Shown here piece by piece: positions 51,501 to 60,437 of a stretch of 64,000 nt of DNA; within the stretch, counting starts at the first letter, position 1; every line of letters begins with the position of its first letter. The notes under the pieces were generated by a model that saw nothing but the letters and a program-made list of their open reading frames with translations, did not search any database and was not told the origin of the DNA. Both the position numbers and the translations under genes were made by a program. Source of the DNA: Pseudomonadota bacterium (GTDB lineage Bacteria > Pseudomonadota > Alphaproteobacteria > Acetobacterales > Acetobacteraceae); assembly GCA_018240405.1 (NCBI GenBank), contig JAFEFW010000639.1, forward strand, positions 1 through 64,000, in the 5' to 3' direction.

Positions 51501-54325
51501 TCGTAGGCGCCGACCGACGCCGCCGCCACCCGCCGCACTACGTCGCAAAAGCTTGGGTTTCCGCTGAAATCCGCGGGTATCAGCAGCGTGTTCACGAACA
51601 GGCCGATCAGCATCTCCAGGTCGGCCTCGTTTCGGCCCGCCGTCGCTGTGGCGACGGCGAAGCGCTGCTGCCCGCTGGTACGGGACAGCAGCACCTGGAA
51701 GCCTGCCAGCAGGACCATCTGCAGTGTTGCCTCCGAACGCCGTGCCAGGTGTTCCAATTGCGCGACCAGCGGCGCCTCCAGGTGGAAGCCGATGCGGCCG
51801 GCAGCATGGTCCGGCACCGGCGGCCGGGCGCGATCCCGTGGCAGTTCCAGCGGCTCCAGTCCGCTCAAAGCTCGCCGCCACCAGGCTTGCAGTTCCGCCG
51901 TCCGCGCCGGGGTCAGCGCCTGGCGCTCCCGCCGCGCGTGGGACGCGTAGTCCAGCGGTAGTGGCGGCAGCGAGGCCGGCGCGCCGCATCGGGCCGCTTG
52001 GTAGAGCACCGCCAGTTCCTGGTTGAACAGGCGCAGTGACCATGCGTCGGAGACGATGTGGTGCATCGTCACCAGCAGCACGTGGTCTTCGGCGTCGAGC
52101 CGCAGCAGGCGGACGCGCAATGGCAGATCGTGCGCCAGATCAAACGGCCGATCCGCCTCGGCCCGAGCAAGCCGCAGAGCCTCGGCCTTGCGCTCTGCCG
52201 CCGGCAGGTGGGCCAGGTCCTGCTGGTGAAGCACAATGGGAATCGGCGGTTCAATGCATTGGACGGGGCTGCCGTCCGCCAGACCGAAGCGGGTGCGCAG
52301 CGGCGCGTGGCGCGCAACCATGTTATCCAGTGCGTGGCACAGCGCCGCGCGATCCAGCTTGCCGTGCAGGCGCCACGCCTGCGGCAGCAGGAACAGGCTG
52401 ATGCCGGGGGTCAGCGCCTCCTGAAACCAGACGCCACGCTGCGCGAATGACATGGGCGTGCTGGCAACGTTGATCGCGGGCTGCGGCAGGGACGGTGGCA
52501 GCGGAGCGGCGTCACGCACCAGGCCAGCAATGCCGGCGAGGGTCGGCGCGGCAAAGATCTGACTTGGCCGCAGCCGGACCCTGTGGCGTGCCTGTATCAA
52601 GGCGGCTAACCGGGCCGCCAGCAGCGAATGGCCGCCGACGTCGAAGAAATTGTCGTGGCGCCCGACGCTGTCGAGACCCAGAAGGTCTCGCCAGATGGCC
52701 GCGAGTTCGGCTTCCAGCGCATTCGCGGGCGGGCAGGCGGAACCGCCGGCGCTGTTCCTGCCAGGCGCTGGTAAGGCGGCTCTGTCAAGCTTGCCGTTGG
52801 TGGTCAGCGGCAGGGCTGGCAGTACGACGAAGGCGGCCGGCACCATGTACTCCGGCAAACGCGTCCGCAGGTGCCGACGCAACTCCCGGCCATCAATGCC
52901 GCCCCCGGGCCGTGGCACAACATAAGCGATGAGGCGCGCATCCCCGTCATCGCGCCGCGCCACCACCGCCGCCTGCGCGACGCCGTCGATGGCAGCCAGT
53001 GTGGCTTCGATCTCCCCCGGCTCGATCCGGAAGCCGCGAATCTTCACCTGCGCATCGGCGCGGCCAAGGAAGGCAATGCCACCCTCCGGCAACGCCCGGC
53101 CGAGATCGCCGCTGCGATACAGCCGCGCCCCGGCATCAGGGGAGAAAGGATTGGCGATGAACCGTTCCGCTGTCAGCTCAGGGCGGTTCAGATAGCAGCG
53201 GGCGAGGCCAGAGCCGCCGACAAAGATCTCGCCGGTTTCGCCAGGAGGCACCGGCGCCAGGGCCGCATCCAGCAGATAGAGCTGGACTCCGGGGATGGGA
53301 CCGCCGATCGGGCTGCCGCCGGCATCGACATCGGCCGCCGTAATGTGCCGATGCGTAACGTGCACGGTCGTTTCGGTAATGCCGTACATGTTCACCAGCT
53401 TTGGTCGCGTATCGCCATGGCTCGCGACCCAGCGCCGCAGCATCCGCGGATCGAGCGCCTCGCCACCAAAGATAACATATCGCAACGATGACAGCCTGGT
53501 TTCATTGCCGCGGTTCGTTGCGGGGCCGATCAGTGCGCCGAACGCGGACGGCGTCTGATTCAGGACCGTGACCTGATGCCGCAACAGCAGGGTATAGAAC
53601 TCGTCCGGCGAGCGGGCCGTATCGCGCGGCACCACGACAAGGCAGCCGCCGTGGAACAGCGCGCCCCAGATCTCCCAGACCGAAAAATCAAAGGCAATTG
53701 AATGGAACAAGGTCCAGACATCGTCCGACTGGAAGCCGAACAGCATCTGTGTCGATTGCATCAGGCTGACGACCGAACGGTGCTCGATGGCCACGCCCTT
53801 GGGCTGGCCGGTCGATCCCGATGTGTAGATCACATAGGCCAGTTGATCCGGCCTGGTATCGGTTTGCGGATTGCTGGCGGGCTGCGCTGCAAAGGTCGGA
53901 TCCGCTGGATCGTAGGCCAGCACGGCGACGTCGCCGGGCAAGGAATCGATCAGGTTCGAATTCGTAACTACCAGGCAAGCCGCCGCATCGCGCAACATGA
54001 ACGCCAGCCGTTCCCGCGGCGCATCCATGTCTAGCGGAAGGTAGGCGCCACCCGCCTTCAGGATGCCCAACACGCCGACCACGAGGTCGACCGACCGGTC
54101 GAGCAGCAGGCCGACCAGCCGCTCGGCGTGGACACCGCGCGCCCGCAATACGTGTGCCAGCCCATTGGCTCGATCATTGAGCTCACGGTACGAAAGCGAT
54201 TCGCGGCCGTCGGTTACCGCGAGCCGGTCGGGCGCCGCCGCGACCTGCGCTTCGAAGATCGTGTGCAGGCAGGCTTCAGCGGCACACATGGAGGCACGGG
54301 CTGAGGCAGCGCCGCAGGTCGTCAT
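48503..54325 (-). CDS. dimodular non-ribosomal peptide synthetase, A-T-C-A-T-TE
   Basis: 1940-residue NRPS. Module 1, without a condensation domain (starter): A1 residues about 20-510 with YTSGSTG from Tyr167, YGITET, YRSGDLGR and NGKLD; T1 with GGHSL, phosphopantetheine Ser567. Module 2: C about 625-1055 with HHIVSDAWS (His755, His756, Asp760; Ala replaces the usual Gly), A2 about 1075-1560 with YTSGSTG from Tyr1225, T2 LGGTSL with Ser1618, and TE about 1660-1938 with GYSFAG Ser1746 and likely His1915. Specificity pockets read by alignment to GrsA/EntF: A1 D-F-W-N-I-G-M-V-H-K, the canonical threonine code; A2 D-A-F-F-L-G-V-T-F-K, Ile/Val-like. Predicted product: Thr-(Ile/Val), linear or cyclised. 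No MbtH or PPTase gene is in the window. The ATG at 54325 abuts GGGAG with almost no spacer; ATG 54289 is an alternative. Divergent from the PAP2 gene. Confidence 0.95.
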   Translation of the reverse strand: MTTCGAASARASMCAAEACLHTIFEAQVAAAPDRLAVTDGRESLSYRELNDRANGLAHVLRARGVHAERLVGLLLDRSVDLVVGVLGILKAGGAYLPLDMDAPRERLAFMLRDAAACLVVTNSNLIDSLPGDVAVLAYDPADPTFAAQPASNPQTDTRPDQLAYVIYTSGSTGQPKGVAIEHRSVVSLMQSTQMLFGFQSDDVWTLFHSIAFDFSVWEIWGALFHGGCLVVVPRDTARSPDEFYTLLLRHQVTVLNQTPSAFGALIGPATNRGNETRLSSLRYVIFGGEALDPRMLRRWVASHGDTRPKLVNMYGITETTVHVTHRHITAADVDAGGSPIGGPIPGVQLYLLDAALAPVPPGETGEIFVGGSGLARCYLNRPELTAERFIANPFSPDAGARLYRSGDLGRALPEGGIAFLGRADAQVKIRGFRIEPGEIEATLAAIDGVAQAAVVARRDDGDARLIAYVVPRPGGGIDGRELRRHLRTRLPEYMVPAAFVVLPALPLTTNGKLDRAALPAPGRNSAGGSACPPANALEAELAAIWRDLLGLDSVGRHDNFFDVGGHSLLAARLAALIQARHRVRLRPSQIFAAPTLAGIAGLVRDAAPLPPSLPQPAINVASTPMSFAQRGVWFQEALTPGISLFLLPQAWRLHGKLDRAALCHALDNMVARHAPLRTRFGLADGSPVQCIEPPIPIVLHQQDLAHLPAAERKAEALRLARAEADRPFDLAHDLPLRVRLLRLDAEDHVLLVTMHHIVSDAWSLRLFNQELAVLYQAARCGAPASLPPLPLDYASHARRERQALTPARTAELQAWWRRALSGLEPLELPRDRARPPVPDHAAGRIGFHLEAPLVAQLEHLARRSEATLQMVLLAGFQVLLSRTSGQQRFAVATATAGRNEADLEMLIGLFVNTLLIPADFSGNPSFCDVVRRVAAASVGAYDHQDLPFEQVVALLRPGRGSARNSLAQAIFQLVLLDDDALALDGLDVTPLPVASERVRFELELDMRRDGPALRGTLTYSAELYDAVSMQRLTAQYATLLRAVAAEPDAPLSRVEALDAAERRTLLEEWSGIAATTRDYGSVADGFAAQAALTPAAPAVVFGSERIEYRDLERASARLAHRLRRQGVRRGDRVGLFGRRCVATVIATLGIVRAGAAYVPLDPGHPPDRLRFMMQDAACAALVACADPPAELLTAVPHVLYLDDDDPPVDGAMVALAGGDSAYAMYTSGSTGVPKGVLVPHRAIVRLVRDTNYIRIDASDRIGFASNTGFDAATFEIWGALLNGACLVGLDQATLLSPSALAAAIRTDGITIVFLTTALFHEVADAAPDSFAALGCLLVGGERLDPRRVRAVLASRPPKRLLHVYGPTENTTFSTWLEITPQNAAGDSIPIGRPVAGSTCYVLDRHGALLPPGAIGEICVGGAGVALGYLDGTGLRHDRFPDNPFAPGTLLYRTGDRGRWLPDGTLQFLGRVDRQVKLRGHRIEPGEIEAALDALAGVRQSAVILAQNGEVDRLVAYVVPNQGASIDAAALRRALQRTLPDYMVPHAIIPLERLPLSPNGKLDLPALPPPGGAGRQTSRSGSSPPASPTETALARIWSEVLDVAEPSAEDNFFDLGGTSLLAMRMLARMEAVFGRHPGLPAFHRHPTLAGLAGAQDAAAEPGTADTVLEIRAGGTRPPLYFPPGVMGESAVYPDLLGALEPGRPVRALLPGPPDGPLPASIEALAAQYCRTLCQLQPDGPICLAGYSFAGIVAYEMARQLAETGRETRFLGIIDTGPDSVGPRTAAALLRDGLHLLRNLPRWVRDEIGRGPAVAHWLALARSARTLLRRLAEGAMRRGPRHEAADLFDTSDWSPALRAQVANNLRILSAYRYPPYNGRLVLFRAVTRPLLHSHLPDLGWRGCVEGGVTVVDLPGNHQTVTRPPIVRQLAAEFCAALDRAEG

Positions 54326-54560
54326 CTCCCGTCACATGCCGCAGAGAGCACAAGACGCGATGTCGATGCCAAAGATCGGGCCGTCTCGCTACCACCGGCG
54401 TACTCGCACCACATCGACAATGGTAACATGATCGTAGCGTGGCCATTCGGCGTTGCAAGACGCGACAAGGCGCCGTCTGCTGTGGGGCGAGATCTGTCAG
54501 TGGCACGCCAGACGGGTCGGCCGTATCACACCGATCCATCGCAGCCAGAACGGAGACAAG

Positions 54561-55301
54561 GTGCCGCAGGAGTCCAATTCCACGTCCCGGGTTGATCGCG
54601 CGCTGCCGCGAAGGTGGCCTGAATTACCCGTTGTGCTGGCCTTCATCGCCCTCGCCGGGGCTCTGTGGGCCTTTGGATGGATTGCCAACGAGGTGGTCCA
54701 AGGCGGCGGTCACGGCGTTGATCTGCGCATCATGCTGCTGCTGCGGAACCCGGACGACCGGATGGACCCGATCGGACCGCGCTGGTTTGAGGAAATGGCG
54801 CGGGACCTGACGGCGCTGGGCAGCGTCGGCGTGCTGGTGCTGATCACCGCGCTGGTGGCTGGGTTCCTGCTGCTGGCCCGCCGGCGCGCCGCCGCTTTAC
54901 TGGTGACTTCGTGCCTCGGCGGCGGCTGGCTGCTGACCATGGCGCTGAAGCGCGGCTTCGACCGGCCGCGGCCCGACCTGCTGCCGCATGGCACCACGGT
55001 CTTCACCGCGAGCTTTCCAAGCGGCCATGCCGCTATGTCAGCCATTGTCTACCTGACGCTCGGCGCCATGCTGGCTCGGCTGCAGCCGACCCGGGCGCTA
55101 CGCGTCTATATCATGTCGGCGGCGGTCAGCCTGACGCTTCTGATCGGCACCAGCCGCGTCTATCTCGCCGTGCATTGGCCGAGCGATGTTGTGGCCGGAT
55201 GGACGATCGGCGCCGCCTGGGCGCTGGCGTGCTGGCTGGTGATGCGCACACTGCAACGGCGCGGGCAGGTGGAGACCGTGGCGTCGGAGGACAAACGCTG
55301 A
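54561..55301 (+). CDS. PAP2-family membrane phosphatase
   Basis: 246-residue inner-membrane phosphatase. About five to six hydrophobic segments. The three phosphatase motifs are KRGFDRPRP (KxxxxxxRP), FPSGHAAMSA (PSGH) and SRVYLAVHWPSDVVAGW (SRxxxxxHxxxD). Family members dephosphorylate undecaprenyl pyrophosphate, phosphatidic acid or lipid A. The start is a GTG at 54561 with GGAG seven bases upstream; earlier codons lack ribosome sites. Divergent from the NRPS (235 bp between starts). Confidence 0.9.
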   Translation: MPQESNSTSRVDRALPRRWPELPVVLAFIALAGALWAFGWIANEVVQGGGHGVDLRIMLLLRNPDDRMDPIGPRWFEEMARDLTALGSVGVLVLITALVAGFLLLARRRAAALLVTSCLGGGWLLTMALKRGFDRPRPDLLPHGTTVFTASFPSGHAAMSAIVYLTLGAMLARLQPTRALRVYIMSAAVSLTLLIGTSRVYLAVHWPSDVVAGWTIGAAWALACWLVMRTLQRRGQVETVASEDKR

Positions 55302-55337
55302 CGATCTCGCCCCTGCCGCTGTGCCGCGACTGTCACA

Positions 55338-55514
55338 TCATGCCCGCAATGGCTCCGGCGGAACCGGCGGCGGGACTGGGATGGGCTGTGGCGGCTCCTC
55401 GATCGGTACCGGTGCATCCGGATCCGCCGGCACGGGCGGTTCGCCCGGCGGCACTGGCGGATCGGACAGCACCAAGCTTTGCACGCGCATCAGTCGCATG
55501 TCGGCTGCATTCAT
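55338..55514 (-). CDS. possible small proline-rich protein
   Basis: A 58-residue minus-strand frame from ATG 55514: MNAADMRLMRVQSLVLSDPP, then a Pro-rich tail of repeated D/E-PP-V-P units (PVPPGEPPVPADPDAPVPIEE, broken here, then PPQPIPVPPPVPPEP). The opposite strand reads Gly-rich, so one of the two strands may be low-complexity by composition only. I have seen similar acidic Pro-rich short proteins in related genomes, but cannot assign a family. Tentative. Confidence 0.35.
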   Translation of the reverse strand: MNAADMRLMRVQSLVLSDPPVPPGEPPVPADPDAPVPIEEPPQPIPVPPPVPPEPLRA

Positions 55515-55578
55515 GAACTTAATGCTGGTGGAACCAAGCCGCCAGCCAATGCGTTGACGGAATGGATCGGTGTTTCTG

Positions 55579-57825
55579 TCAGGCAAGTGACCGCTCCGTT
55601 TCCAGCCCGGCCTCCGGCACCGCCATCGGGATCGGCCGCTCCGCAACTTGCCGATAGCCCTCAATCGCCCGCCGCAGCGCAACCGAGTGGCGGTGTTCCG
55701 GCTCCAGTGCGAACAGCACCAGCGACCGGCCGGTGATCTCATAAGTTTCACCCGTTTCCAGCGTATGGAGCTTGTTGTCGTCGGGGATGTTCGTATCCAG
55801 CAGGCAACGCCATGTGCGGCCGCCGACAACGTCGGGCAGTGAAAAGTTTACCACGTCGTGGAATGCATTCAGCACCAGCAGCACGGTGGCATCCATCGCC
55901 GGACGCTTGATGCCACTCGCCTGTGCCCGACCGTCGAGCAGCATGCCGAAGCAGCGCGCGTGCGATTCATTCCACTGTTCGTCCGCGAGATCGTCGCCCG
56001 CCGGCGTCAGCCAGCGCACGTCGCTCACATCCAGATCCGGATTATATTCGCCCGTCAGGAACCGCGCGCGGCGCAGAATCGGGAATGACTGGCGCAGGAC
56101 AATGAGCTTGCGGACAAACTCGGCAAGTTCCACTTCGCGCTCACCGAAATTCCAGTCGACCCAGGAGATTTCATTGTCCTGGCAGTAGGCGTTGTTGTTG
56201 CCTTGCTGCGTGCGGCCAAACTCGTCGCCGGCCAGCAGCATCGGCGTGCCCTGCGATAACAGCAGAGTCGCCAGCATGTTGCGCTTCTGGCGCTCACGCA
56301 AAGACAGGATCTCGGGATCGTCCGTGGAACCTTCGGCGCCGTGGTTCCAGGAGTGGTTGTTGTCGTGACCGTCCCGGTTGTCCTCGCCGTTCGCTTCGTT
56401 GTGCTTCTCGTTGTAGGAGACAAGATCCTGCAGCGTGAAACCGTCATGGGCGGTGATGAAATTGACGCTGGCCCACGCCTTGCGACCACGGCGGGCGAAG
56501 CAATCGGCCGAGGCCGACAGGCGTGTTGCCATTTCAGCAACCTGGCCTTCGTCGCCCTTCCAGTAAGAGCGGACCGTATCGCGGAACTTGTCGTTCCACT
56601 CAGCCCAGCCTGGTGGAAAGCCGCCGACCTGATAGCCGCCAGGTCCGATATCCCAAGGTTCGGCAATCAGCTTGCAGTGGGACAGCACCGGGTCCTGCAG
56701 GCAGCTCTGCAGGAAGCCGTGGGCTTCGTTGAAGCCATCCGCCTCGCGCGCCAGGATTGTCCCGAGATCGAAGCGGAAGCCGTCCACGTGCATGTCCTGC
56801 GCCCAGTAGCGCAGGCTGTCAGTCACCATCTGCACGACTCGCGCATGGCTCATGTTCAGCGTGTTGCCGGTGCCGGTGTCGTTGATGTAATAGCGCGGCT
56901 GGTCCGGCATCAGGCGGTAGTACGACGCATTGTCAATACCGCGGAACGACAGTGTCGGCCCACGCTCGTTGCCTTCGGCGGTGTGATTATAAACAACATC
57001 GAGGATCACCTCGAGACCGGCATCGTGCAGGCGCGCCACCATTTCTCGGAACTCGGAGAAAACGAAGGCCGGCACGGCAGAGTAGCGGGGATCCGGGGCG
57101 AAGAAGCCGATGCTGTTGTAGCCCCAGTAGTTCGTCAGCCCCTTATCGAGCAGATAGGAGTCATTGACGAATGCGTGTATCGGCAGCAGTTCCACCGAGG
57201 TGACGCCCAACGCGCGAATATAGTCGATGACCTCCTTGCGTGCGAGGCCAGAGAAGGTGCCGCGCATGCGTTCCGGCACGGCCGGGTGCTGCATCGTGTA
57301 GCCGCGCAGATGCATCTCATAGACGATCGTGCGCTCCCACGGTACCGATGGCGGCCGTTCGCGGCCCCAGGTGAAGGCAGGGTCGATGACGCGCGATTTC
57401 GGCATGAATTTCGCGCTGTCGCGGGTGTCGAAGGTCAGGTCCTCGCCTTCGGCGCCGATGGTGTAACCGAAGCAGGCGTGATCCCACTTGAGCGAACCGA
57501 CATGCGCCTTGGCGTAAGGGTCCAGCACCAGCTTGTTGGGATTGAAACGATGGCCGGCCTCCGGCTCATACGGGCCGTGCACGCGATAGCCGTAGACAGT
57601 GCCCGGCCGGGCGTCCGGCAGGTAGCCGTGCCAGACTTCGTTGCTGTATTCAGGCAGCTCGATCCGTTCCAGCTCCGTCTGCCCTTCATCGTCGAACAGA
57701 CAAAGTTCGACTTTCGTCGCATGCGCCGAAAACAGAGCGAAATTGACTCCCAATCCGTCCCAGGTCGCGCCACAGGGGTTGGGTGACCCCTCCATGACGC
57801 GGGAACGCAAGATGGCTGGCGGCAT
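55579..57825 (-). CDS. glgX: glycogen debranching enzyme
   Basis: 748-residue GH13 isoamylase-type enzyme that removes short alpha-1,6 branches from glycogen or maltodextrin limit dextrins. N-terminal CBM48 region ([47 protein letters not shown]), then the catalytic barrel: [25 protein letters not shown] (nucleophile Asp), [16 protein letters not shown] (acid Glu), [26 protein letters not shown] (broken up; transition-state Asp) and [22 protein letters not shown] 57825 is preceded by AAGGAG. No glg operon adjoins; length is normal for GlgX. Confidence 0.95.
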   Translation of the reverse strand: MPPAILRSRVMEGSPNPCGATWDGLGVNFALFSAHATKVELCLFDDEGQTELERIELPEYSNEVWHGYLPDARPGTVYGYRVHGPYEPEAGHRFNPNKLVLDPYAKAHVGSLKWDHACFGYTIGAEGEDLTFDTRDSAKFMPKSRVIDPAFTWGRERPPSVPWERTIVYEMHLRGYTMQHPAVPERMRGTFSGLARKEVIDYIRALGVTSVELLPIHAFVNDSYLLDKGLTNYWGYNSIGFFAPDPRYSAVPAFVFSEFREMVARLHDAGLEVILDVVYNHTAEGNERGPTLSFRGIDNASYYRLMPDQPRYYINDTGTGNTLNMSHARVVQMVTDSLRYWAQDMHVDGFRFDLGTILAREADGFNEAHGFLQSCLQDPVLSHCKLIAEPWDIGPGGYQVGGFPPGWAEWNDKFRDTVRSYWKGDEGQVAEMATRLSASADCFARRGRKAWASVNFITAHDGFTLQDLVSYNEKHNEANGEDNRDGHDNNHSWNHGAEGSTDDPEILSLRERQKRNMLATLLLSQGTPMLLAGDEFGRTQQGNNNAYCQDNEISWVDWNFGEREVELAEFVRKLIVLRQSFPILRRARFLTGEYNPDLDVSDVRWLTPAGDDLADEQWNESHARCFGMLLDGRAQASGIKRPAMDATVLLVLNAFHDVVNFSLPDVVGGRTWRCLLDTNIPDDNKLHTLETGETYEITGRSLVLFALEPEHRHSVALRRAIEGYRQVAERPIPMAVPEAGLETERSLA

Positions 57826-57945
57826 GGGACTCCTTGGGCATCGATTGCATCGCGAAACGGGAAGGGGGGCATACACCCCCCTTCAGTCAAACAGACAGCC
57901 GCCGCGTTTGACCGGTCGGCGGAGCCTGCTTGGTTAAATGGCGCG

Positions 57946-58176
57946 TTACGACGTCAAACGGCCGAGCACGTAGCCGACGCCAAGGGCGACGAGGGCAGAG
58001 ACGAGCGGCTGTGCTTTGATCATGTCGCTGAGCTGGCCGGCGGTTTGCTGTGCCTGGCCACTGGCCTGGTTGTACAAGCCTTGTGCCTGGGTCTTGGCGT
58101 CGCCGGTGAGATTGCCGACAGTCTCCTGCACACGGCCGCCAAATTCACGCGCAGTGCCTTGAACGCGGTCGCTCAT
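57946..58176 (-). CDS. CsbD-like stress-response protein
   Basis: 76-residue protein. The CsbD motif is MSDRVQGTAREFGGRVQETV followed by GNLTGDAKTQAQGLYNQASG; a C-terminal hydrophobic segment LVSALVALGVGYVLGRL with a glycine-zipper spacing probably anchors it in the membrane, as in DUF883-like proteins. CsbD proteins are induced by general stress; mechanism unknown. GGAGGAC is the ribosome site; a longer frame to 58269 is not needed. Confidence 0.85.
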   Translation of the reverse strand: MSDRVQGTAREFGGRVQETVGNLTGDAKTQAQGLYNQASGQAQQTAGQLSDMIKAQPLVSALVALGVGYVLGRLTS

Positions 58177-58353
58177 CGAATAGTCCTCCAGTTGCCAGAG
58201 TAGACCCGAACGCAGCCGGCGGCCGAGGGTTGCGTAACGGTTTGCTGAAGCCGACGCGCTGGCATGCATGGACGATCAGTCACATGTTCGTGACGCAGCC
58301 GGGCCAAAAGTGCGGTGTGCTGGAACTGCGCGCGATGCAAGGGGTCGCGGAGG

Positions 58354-58378
58354 ACGGGCTGCCTGCTAGGCAGCCCGT
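58354..58378 (-). terminator. hairpin terminator-like element after SMP-30-like gene
   Basis: A perfect 10-bp stem (ACGGGCTGCC 58354-58363, GGCAGCCCGT 58369-58378) with loop TGCTA lies 12 bp beyond the stop of the lactonase-like gene. It is a strong hairpin in the right place for termination, but without a clear T-tract. Confidence 0.6.
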
Positions 58379-58389
58379 ATATTCGATGA

Positions 58390-59298
58390 TCAGTAGTTAA
58401 GCTTCAGGCCCGGTGTCGGCCACTGCATCACGCCCAGCCGTCCCGTGTCGGACAACGTGATGTATGCGGTGCGCATGTCGTCGCCACCGAAGCAGATATT
58501 GGTGGGATACGTGTCCGGCATCTTCACGGCGCGCACGATCTCGCCGGCCGGCGAGATCTCCGTGATATAGCCGGTGTTGAGCGTCGCTACCGCGATGTTG
58601 CCATTGGCCATCACGGCCAGGCTGTCGAAACGAGCGTTGCTCGGCAGGCCGCAGATGATGCGCCCGCTGTGGTGCACGTACGGCGGCGGCTTGCGCAGCA
58701 CGCCTGGCGACTCGATGTCGAACGCCCACAGGCGCGCGCCCTCGGTATCCGCGACGTAGATGGTCTTCTCATCGGGCGACAGGCCGCAGCCGTTCGGGCT
58801 GAGAATCGGGTGGGCGATTTCGACGACCTTTGAGCCGTCCGGCAGCGCGTAGTACAACCCGCCATGGTCGCGGTGACGCTCATACCGCTTGCCGAGGTCG
58901 GTGAAATAGAAGCCGCCCTGCTTGTCGAAAACAAGATCGTTCGGCGCGGACAGGTTGCGGCCGTTTACCTGCTGATACAGCGTCTTGAACTCGCCGGTCT
59001 TCGGATCGACGCGCTGCACGTAGCCGAACTTGTAGTCGGGATGCGGGGCGATGCCCATCGAGTAGCCCTCGACGTAGCGGCTGCCGCCATTGTTGCACAG
59101 ATAGAGCGCCCCGTCCGGTCCAATGGCGAGTCCGTTCGGCCCGCCGCCGCAACGGGAGAACACGCTGGTCTTGCCGTCCGGTGTCACTTTGGACAGCTGC
59201 TGGTTGCGGATTTCGGTCACAATGATGCTGCCGTCCGGGCACACGATCGGGCCTTCGGGAAAGCCCAAGCCCGTGGCCAGGATTGTTACGTCGTTCAT
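58390..59298 (-). CDS. SMP-30/gluconolactonase-family beta-propeller protein
   Basis: 302-residue six-bladed beta-propeller lactonase-like protein. Signatures: LGFPEGPIVCPDGSIIVTEI (metal Glu), GGGPNGLAIGPDGALYLCNN, APNDLVFDKQGGFYFTDLG (metal Asn), NGCGLSPDEKTIYVADT (metal Asp/Asn) and DSLAVMANGNIAVATL. Family members hydrolyse sugar lactones or related esters with Ca or Zn. Start ATG 59298 follows AAGGGGGAA; the open frame upstream lacks similarity. No leader peptide, so cytoplasmic. Substrate undetermined. Confidence 0.91.
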   Translation of the reverse strand: MNDVTILATGLGFPEGPIVCPDGSIIVTEIRNQQLSKVTPDGKTSVFSRCGGGPNGLAIGPDGALYLCNNGGSRYVEGYSMGIAPHPDYKFGYVQRVDPKTGEFKTLYQQVNGRNLSAPNDLVFDKQGGFYFTDLGKRYERHRDHGGLYYALPDGSKVVEIAHPILSPNGCGLSPDEKTIYVADTEGARLWAFDIESPGVLRKPPPYVHHSGRIICGLPSNARFDSLAVMANGNIAVATLNTGYITEISPAGEIVRAVKMPDTYPTNICFGGDDMRTAYITLSDTGRLGVMQWPTPGLKLNY

Positions 59299-59536
59299 GG
59301 TGGTGTTTCCCCCTTCCTGGTGTAATGGCGGGCAGTGTGGCCGGAACGCGTGCTGCGTCAAGCGAGGCGGGGAGGTCGCGTCATGGGCGCTTGCCCCAAC
59401 CGTCGCGGCGAAAACGGGCGTCGTGCGTGCGGGTCGCGCTGCAAACTTGCGGCATTGCCGAACCCGCGATGCCCCGCCAGCGTCGATATACGCTATCCGA
59501 CTGGTTCCAGTTGTTCGAGGCAGACGCTGATCCCCC

Positions 59537-60361
59537 ATGCGACACATCGCCCATATTTCCGACCTGCACTTCGGTCGCACGGATGCTGCCATCGTCGAGG
59601 CGCTTGTCACGGAACTGAATGACAATCCGCCGGACCTTGTCGCGGTAAGCGGTGATCTGACGATGCGGGCCCGCTCACGCGAATACCGTGCAGCCCGTGC
59701 CTTCCTAAATCGCCTGACCGCGCCGGTGCTCGCTGTACCAGGCAACCACGACATCACCGCTTACTGGCTGCGCGAGCGCTTTTTCGATCCGCTGGGCCGC
59801 TGGCGCCGCTTTATCGCGACAGAGCCGGAACCGGTGTGGATGGATGACGAAATCGCGGTGGTGGGGGTGAACACGGCTTCGCGAGCTGGCGACTTCCTTG
59901 ACTGGTCGCAGGGCCGGGTCAGCCATGGCAGGCTGCAGCGTGCGGTAAGGCGGTTGCAGGCCGTGCCTGATCATCTGTTCCGGATTGTCGTTGCCCATCA
60001 CCCGTTCCTGCCACCGGAGACCGCGCCGGAGACGCGGATGGTTGGCCGGGCCGAGGCCGCACTGAGTGCCTTCGCGCAGCAGCGCGTACGCCTGATCCTG
60101 TCAGGCCACTTGCACCTTGGCTACATGCGTGCTCGCGGTGCTGCAAAAGGCGCTGAAACGGCTGGCGGGGCGGCGGGGGCCGGCGAGGGCGACCTGCTCG
60201 TGGTTCAGGCTGCGACAACCACGTCCACAAGGCTGCGTGGTGAACCGAATGCATATAATCGGATTCGTATTGATCGCGGTCGTGCAAGCGTCGAGGTTCG
60301 AATATGGGACGGACAAGGGTGGAGCGCCAACACGGCCAGTAAAGCGGCGAGTGCGCTATAG
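59537..60361 (+). CDS. calcineurin-like metallophosphoesterase
   Basis: 274-residue binuclear metallophosphoesterase of the CpdA/Icc-like group. Metal motifs: HISDLHFG (Asp/His), AVSGDLTMRA (GDL), PVLAVPGNHDIT (GNHD), AHHPFLPP (His) and LSGHLHLGY (GHxH). The order is canonical. CpdA hydrolyses cyclic AMP; this branch also includes DNA or pyrophosphate phosphodiesterases, so substrate is uncertain. A Gly/Ala-rich loop follows GHLHL. The ATG has no strong ribosome site. Confidence 0.92.
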   Translation: MRHIAHISDLHFGRTDAAIVEALVTELNDNPPDLVAVSGDLTMRARSREYRAARAFLNRLTAPVLAVPGNHDITAYWLRERFFDPLGRWRRFIATEPEPVWMDDEIAVVGVNTASRAGDFLDWSQGRVSHGRLQRAVRRLQAVPDHLFRIVVAHHPFLPPETAPETRMVGRAEAALSAFAQQRVRLILSGHLHLGYMRARGAAKGAETAGGAAGAGEGDLLVVQAATTTSTRLRGEPNAYNRIRIDRGRASVEVRIWDGQGWSANTASKAASAL

Positions 60362-60437
60362 GCACCTAGCCCTCGATCGAAGCCCACCGTGATGCCGCCG
60401 CTCAAACAGCAGGCCACCTCTTGGGTACCGGACGTGG

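Noticed and set aside
55321-55557. 78-codon Gly-rich plus frame
   Set aside because: Low-complexity antisense of the proline-rich minus frame; no start signal, and the Pro-rich reading is the more protein-like of the two.
56341-57786. 481-codon open frame on plus
   Set aside because: Antisense shadow of glgX.
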